Below the pieces are notes generated by a model. The model was given only the letters and a program-made list of their open reading frames with translations, had not been told where the DNA came from and made no database searches. A DNA stretch of 64,000 nt, from the NCBI GenBank assembly GCA_963767635.1, contig CAVYEM010000001.1, forward strand, positions 2,356,001-2,420,000, read 5' to 3'. Both the position numbers and the translations under genes were made by a program. Each line of letters begins with the position of its first letter. Position 1 is the stretch's first letter. Of the stretch, positions 59,436-64,000 are shown piece by piece. This DNA comes from CAVYEM01 sp963767635 (GTDB lineage Bacteria > Vulcanimicrobiota > Vulcanimicrobiia > Vulcanimicrobiales > Vulcanimicrobiaceae).

Positions 59436-60638
59436 TTAGAAGCCGTTCGTGTTGTTCGGCGACCCAAGGCCCGTTTGCGGATTATACGCCGGGCCGAGGT
59501 TGTTGAGCGCCGCAGCGTGCTGATAGAGCAGCGCCGGCGTGATTTTGGAGGGATCGTTCGCAAGCGCGATGCCGCCCGCGACGATTGGAGCTGCCACGCT
59601 CGTGCCGCCGTACACCGCCCAACCGCCTGCACCGGAGTACGTGTCGTACACCGATACACCGGTGGAAGGATCGGCAACCGCAGAGATGTCGGCTGTCCCA
59701 CGCGTGCTGCACGGCGAAAGCGCCTGCCACGACGGCTTGGCGACGTACGCGCTGCAGCCGAAACCTGCCGAACTCCATGCTTTTTCGATCCACGCTCGGC
59801 CGTTAGCGCTCGTTCCGCGCATCAGCGACGTGCCGCCCACCGCGATGACTGACGCATCGGCCGCCGGCCATGAAACGCTTTGACCGGCATCGCCGGAACC
59901 GGCGACGACTGGAATGCCCGGATGCTGGAAGACCGAATCGTACGCCTGATACAACGACATCAGCTGGCTCTCCGTCAGAGACCAGCTGTTGCTCACGACG
60001 GTGGGCTTGAGCGCAACGGCGTGCAAAAGCGCAGTTGCGAGATCGCTGGGTTGATCGGAATTCGCTTCGACGACCACGATCGAGCAGTTCGGGCAGGCCG
60101 CCGAAACCATGTCGACGTCGATCGAAGACTCCGGCGCCCAGTTCACATTCGCCGCAGGCAGTTTGCTGGTGCCGTTAGGTCCAATTTTTTGGAAACAGCC
60201 TGTAGCTTTCGAGCAGGCCGGTAAACCGAATTTGGAGCGATAGACGGCTAAATCGCTCTCCGCGTTGGGATCGTCGTAAGGAATCACGATCGCGACCGAA
60301 CGGTGTGCTCCCGCCGACGCCGACGGCAGGTTGTACGCACTCTGCAAGTCCGCCGGGTGGTAGCCGGGAATCTGCGCAGGCAGCAGCGACGCAGAGTTGG
60401 CAACAGGAGGGATCGCCTTATCCTGTTTCCCGTGGCACTTTGCGCCGGCTCCGGACGCGCAGCCGGGTAGTTGCGAGGAGGCCGACGGCGTCGGCGTCGG
60501 CGAGCTGGTTCCAATCGGAATGGCGTGCATGGCGGACAAGGTCCCGTCCTGCGGATCACCGGACGAGAGCGTGCCGTTGCTGCATCCGGCGCAGAGCGCG
60601 CAGAGCGCGGCTAAAATAAGTACTAAACTCCTCGGCAT
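59436..60638 (-). CDS. Sedolisin-like (S53/subtilase) serine peptidase lipoprotein
   Basis: A 400-residue lipoprotein with a signal peptide ending in the lipobox LCAGCS and a Ser/Thr/Pro linker. The catalytic Glu and Asp lie in WAPESSIDVDMVSAACPNC, the oxyanion Asp in VVAGSGDAGQ, and the Ser in YGGTSVAAPIVAGGIAL; the Ca-binding end is YNPQTGLGSPN. The SGT of classic sedolisins is GGT here, but the order Glu-Asp-Asp-Ser holds. GGAGGGG precedes the ATG at 60638. No long N-terminal propeptide is present, unlike most secreted sedolisins. Confidence 0.9.
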   Translation of the reverse strand: MPRSLVLILAALCALCAGCSNGTLSSGDPQDGTLSAMHAIPIGTSSPTPTPSASSQLPGCASGAGAKCHGKQDKAIPPVANSASLLPAQIPGYHPADLQSAYNLPSASAGAHRSVAIVIPYDDPNAESDLAVYRSKFGLPACSKATGCFQKIGPNGTSKLPAANVNWAPESSIDVDMVSAACPNCSIVVVEANSDQPSDLATALLHAVALKPTVVSNSWSLTESQLMSLYQAYDSVFQHPGIPVVAGSGDAGQSVSWPAADASVIAVGGTSLMRGTSANGRAWIEKAWSSAGFGCSAYVAKPSWQALSPCSTRGTADISAVADPSTGVSVYDTYSGAGGWAVYGGTSVAAPIVAGGIALANDPSKITPALLYQHAAALNNLGPAYNPQTGLGSPNNTNGF

Positions 60639-60796
60639 CTGATGGTCCCCTCCCATTGGCTGCTGAGTCAGGGAAGCGGCCGCCCTATCGCGGCGGAGAC
60701 TCCCTAGCACGCTCAATTTACAGCCGAGCGAGGGTTCGTTCACCTGCCGAATGGCCTAGTTTACACAAAAAATACCGGAATGTTCGCCATACGCAA

Positions 60797-61765
60797 TCAG
60801 TGCATGATTGCGATCAGCGCGCGCACGATTTCAGGATCGAACTGCGATTCTTGACTGTTAATCAGTTCTTCAATGGCGACCGAAGGCAGAATGGGCGGCC
60901 GGTACGGCCGACGGCCGATCATGGCGTTGAACGCATCCGCGACTGCAACAACCCTTGCGATCAGCGGAATGCTGCTGCCCGACAAACCGTCGGGATAACC
61001 CGACCCATTGAGCCGCTCGTGATGATGGCGGATAGCCGGAATCAGATCTGCCAAGAACGGCTTGGTGCGCGCCAACTCATCGCCTTTGATCGCATGGCTT
61101 TTCATGACGATCCATTCGTCGTCGGTCAAACCGCGCGGCGCGTTCAATATCTCCAGCGGAACTTGCAGCTTGCCGATGTCGTGCACCAAGCCCGCGCGCG
61201 TAAAGAGCGTCGCGGAGGCGGCGTCGAATTTCAGCTGGCGTCCCAAACGCGAGCACCAGCTGGCTACCGCACGAGAATGCTCTGCGGACAGCGGGTCGTG
61301 GCGGTCGAGCGCCGTCATCACCAAATTGATGAAGGCATCGATTTCGTCTAGTTCGTCGGCGCTCTCGGGCGCCGCCGGCAGCCGCCGGTTGATAGCGGCG
61401 CACACGGCGTTCAGGATTTCTTCGACGTGCGCATGCACGATGCGATCGCGGCGCAGGGTGCTGCGCGCTGTCAGTGCGGAGATCACCGAGGGGAGCCCGA
61501 TGAGCACTTCATGCGCAGGGCACACCGGGGATTCATCGATCCGCTCGACCCAGTCGAAGAACGGCGCGAGATCGCCGTCCGCTTCCGCTCGTATCAGCCG
61601 CCCCACGAATTCCTCGACAAACACGTCCGCGGCAACGGTCCATTGCGCCGGAGATTCCAACCGCATGAACATCTCGCTCGCAATGCTCCGGCGCTGCGAT
61701 TCCAAGACTTCGCAAAGCGCCAGCGCGCAACGGGGTTCCAGCACCGGCAACGTCGTCGAGTTCAT
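60797..61765 (-). CDS. HD-GYP-type cyclic di-GMP phosphodiesterase
   Basis: A 322-residue protein. An N-terminal helical region (residues 1-150, of unknown role, with SALTARSTLRRDRIVHAHVEE) precedes an HD-GYP domain: LSAEHSRAVASWCSRLGR, GLVHDIGKLQVPLEILN, MKSHAIKGDELA, and HHHERLNGSGYPDGLSGSSI with the GYP signature. Degrades cyclic di-GMP, opposite to the cyclase at 8935. The ATG overlaps the stop of the upstream regulator gene. Confidence 0.92.
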   Translation of the reverse strand: MNSTTLPVLEPRCALALCEVLESQRRSIASEMFMRLESPAQWTVAADVFVEEFVGRLIRAEADGDLAPFFDWVERIDESPVCPAHEVLIGLPSVISALTARSTLRRDRIVHAHVEEILNAVCAAINRRLPAAPESADELDEIDAFINLVMTALDRHDPLSAEHSRAVASWCSRLGRQLKFDAASATLFTRAGLVHDIGKLQVPLEILNAPRGLTDDEWIVMKSHAIKGDELARTKPFLADLIPAIRHHHERLNGSGYPDGLSGSSIPLIARVVAVADAFNAMIGRRPYRPPILPSVAIEELINSQESQFDPEIVRALIAIMH

Positions 61766-64000
61766 CGCCGCGCGGCTTCTACTGGTCGCGCCTGCGCTGC
61801 CAGCGGCAGGCGCGAAAAGAGCGCCGCAAATCCGCCTAAATCGGCGCAGCACATTTGCAAGAGCGCATCGGAAACTATTATGGCGCTCCCGCCGCCGTTC
61901 ATTCTGTGATGAATCGCCGCGGCTCCGGCGAGCAGCGCCGTTAGACGCGGCGCGCCCGAAATCTGCGCTTGGCCTTGCACCAGATGCGAAGCGGCGTCCG
62001 AATCTAAGCCCAGTATGTCGCATGCAAGCGCCAAAAACGCATGCGCGCGAGCAGTTTTTTGGTTTGCGCGACTCACCTGTGCGAGGCGCTCAAGGGCGGC
62101 CGTCATTTCCTCGTACGCCGCTGCGGAGCGTCCTGCGGCCGCAGCATAGAGCGCGACCTGCGCGTGGCGGAGCGCGCGAAAGTCATCGCCGATCTGCTGA
62201 GCGGCACTGGGAGCCAGCAGGCAGAAGGTACGCGCGTTCGAAATCGCCCGACCACGTCAGCTGCAGCGCGCGGCTGGGCAAGAAGCCGTCGGACGTCAGC
62301 AGGCGCTCGTAGTGCAAATCGAAGGCACGCAGCGATCGCATCAGCCGATCGATCCGATCGTCTTTCTTGCGTTCCACTTCTATTTCGAGCATGGCGAGAA
62401 GCGCGTACTGCTGGAATTCCACGTTCCCGCTAAGCACGCTGCAGTTCGCCAGTTGATCGAGATAAAAAAGCGCTCCGCGAACGTCTTCGCGCTCCTGCGC
62501 GATGACGTTGAGTACCGAACAGCAGCCGATGGCCACCACATACTCACGCTCGTGGAGCGCCGTCTCCAGCGCTCGTTCCGCGAATTTCGAGGCCGACGCG
62601 TGATCTTTGCTCGCGTACAAAGTAACAAATGCCGCCCGGGCATCGATAAGCGCGTGAACCTTGTCGTCGTCGATGCTGCAGCGCTGTTCCAGCGCAACCT
62701 GGATATGCGCGAGCGCGGGATCGTTTTTGCCTTGCATCACGTAGGCTTGCGCCAGCGCTGCGCGAATCGTCGCTTCCCGGGTTGCCGCTATTCGCCCATC
62801 GTTGAGCAATTTCTCGAAGACCGTGCTGCAGTCGAAGCGATTGCGTCGAGAGAGGTCGCAGCCGTACAGGTAGGCGATCTCGGATTTGAGCCGCTCGTCG
62901 GCGGTCTCTATCGCATGCAGAAACAGCGATTCGGACGTGTCCAGCCGTCCCGCGCGCGATTCCGCCGACGCCTTCAAGGCCAGTACCACTGCGCCTTGCG
63001 AGAGTGGATGCTCGCCTAGCGATCGAACCGCGCGGTCGATGACATCCCCAGGTTGACCGGAGGCAATGGCCAACCCGTGCCGTTCGAGCAGCGCGGCCAG
63101 GGGATCGGTTTGCTCGGCGCGGACGTACAGCTCCAGCGCCGCGCGAAACGCCCCGGTGCGCTCGAGTGCGGCTCCTATATCCTGTACGGCGCGTGCGAGG
63201 ATCAACTCGCCCGATCGCGTGAGGTGCTCGATGGCGAACCGCCGGAAGTCGCGATGATAGCGCAAGCGCTGCGGGTCCGGCTCGAACAAGAACGGAAAAA
63301 GTGCGTACAGTTCATGCAGAACGTGCGCGCCGCTTGGCATGCCGAGTTCCGCGAGAACGGATGAATCAAAATCTTTGAGCAGAATCGTCCGCCGAACGAA
63401 CGCGCGCTGCTCGCAACTCAGGTCGGCGAGAGCGCGCGAGAGCCACTGCTCGTAGGTTCGCCGATCGCGCACTGCTTCGGCGTGGCAGAGACGACCAGCG
63501 GTCAACCACGCAATGCCGAGCGGCCAGCCATCGTATTCTTTGTAGTGCAGCGGTGACTCCGCCGGCAGGGCGCGCAGCCGTTTGCTCTCGATCGGCACGC
63601 TCATCAAACCCTGCGCCATCCACGACGCCACCGGAAGCGACCCTACGGCACGGGAGGTCAATAGCCACCGCACGTGGGCTTGGGCGCGAATCAATTCGTC
63701 GATCAAGCGCACGATTTCCGCATAGTCCACGATCGATTCCAAGCCGTCCAGCACGATCGTCGCTTCCAAACTGCGCAAGTGCGAAGACATCCATGCCGTA
63801 AGCGAAGAAACGCGATCGGATTGCAAAGGCAGGCGCTCGAGCAGCGCAGTGTACGAGAGGCGAGGGCCGTCAGTGATGTGCCCGAGCGCATCGGTCAGGC
63901 CGCGCACGAACCCCAGAAGATCCCCGTGCTCTTCGTCTATTGAAAGCAGCGCGCCGCGGTCGGGATTCTGCCTGCAAAGCGCACCGGCGATCTCCGACTT
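61762..64000 (-). CDS. Large STAND/MalT-like regulator with TPR-type repeats, partial, one frameshift
   Basis: The visible part begins inside an NTPase domain (ATIVLDGLESIVDYAEIVRL, HVRWLLTSRAVGSLPVASWM as Walker B and sensor 1) and continues with a winged helix and a long series of TPR-like helices (AALELYVRAEQTDPLAALLE, AFVTLYASKDHASASKFAER). The frame breaks near 62222 and continues to the stop at 61762 with ARAHAFLALACDILGLDSDA. No LuxR-type HTH is at the C-terminus, so a DNA-binding domain, if any, is N-terminal and beyond the window edge. It is translationally coupled to the HD-GYP gene. Confidence 0.8.

Overview
The window is GC-rich bacterial chromosome of about 64 kb with tightly packed genes, frequent ATGA or GTGA start/stop overlaps, and many GTG or TTG starts. 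It carries no rRNA, no tRNA that I could find, no CRISPR array and no transposase or integrase. The mix of genes (HemQ-type heme synthesis, class 1B PyrD with PyrK, Prp protease beside bL21, SufB with a small Rieske protein, several signal peptidases, many lipoproteins and secreted proteins) suggests an uncultured environmental phylum such as Eremiobacterota. That placement is an inference from style, not proof.

Layout. 1-4.7 kb: polyamine genes (speE, speD) with a zinc-protease lipoprotein and an ArsR-SRPBCC fusion regulator. 4.7-12.7 kb: sufB, a Rieske protein, a penicillin-acylase-like hydrolase, a diguanylate cyclase, a secreted alpha/beta hydrolase, and a regulator/methyltransferase/membrane-protein operon. 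12.7-22 kb: a core translation and export block (rplU, prp, lytic transglycosylase, tatA, trmD, rplS, three consecutive lepB genes, rbgA, rnhB, yraN, Ser/Thr kinase). 22-31 kb: an amino acid permease operon with a universal stress protein, then kup and an rbsABC-like sugar ABC transporter. 31-38.5 kb: an accessory region with comM followed by two extra copies of its 3' end, small stand-alone genes, acetyltransferases and a heavily frameshifted S9 peptidase. 38.5-51 kb: dsbA-hemQ-panE-dut-nrdR on the minus strand, dprA, alkB, rlmH-argS, and the pyrK-pyrD-pyrF-pyrE cluster. 51-57 kb: an envelope-stress-like locus (DUF4097 proteins, ECF sigma factor with a membrane partner, two-component system). 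57-64 kb: a DUF4160/DUF2442 pair between two copies of an acetyltransferase tail, a metallo-hydrolase, a sedolisin-like peptidase, an HD-GYP protein and a partial regulator.

Three things stand out. First, two intergenic genes of exactly 46 codons (38835-38975 and 50885-51025) encode proteins about 70% identical over their full length, each with a strong ribosome binding site and each followed closely by an intrinsic terminator; I do not recognise the family. Second, at two unrelated places (comM and an acetyltransferase) the 3' end of a gene is repeated downstream with a small cargo in between, as if short elements insert at gene tails and rebuild them. Third, about twenty reading-frame breaks hit a dozen genes, including ones that should be needed (pyrK, nrdR, lepB), which points to indel errors in the sequence more than to real decay. 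Gene ends given below for those genes follow the corrected frame.
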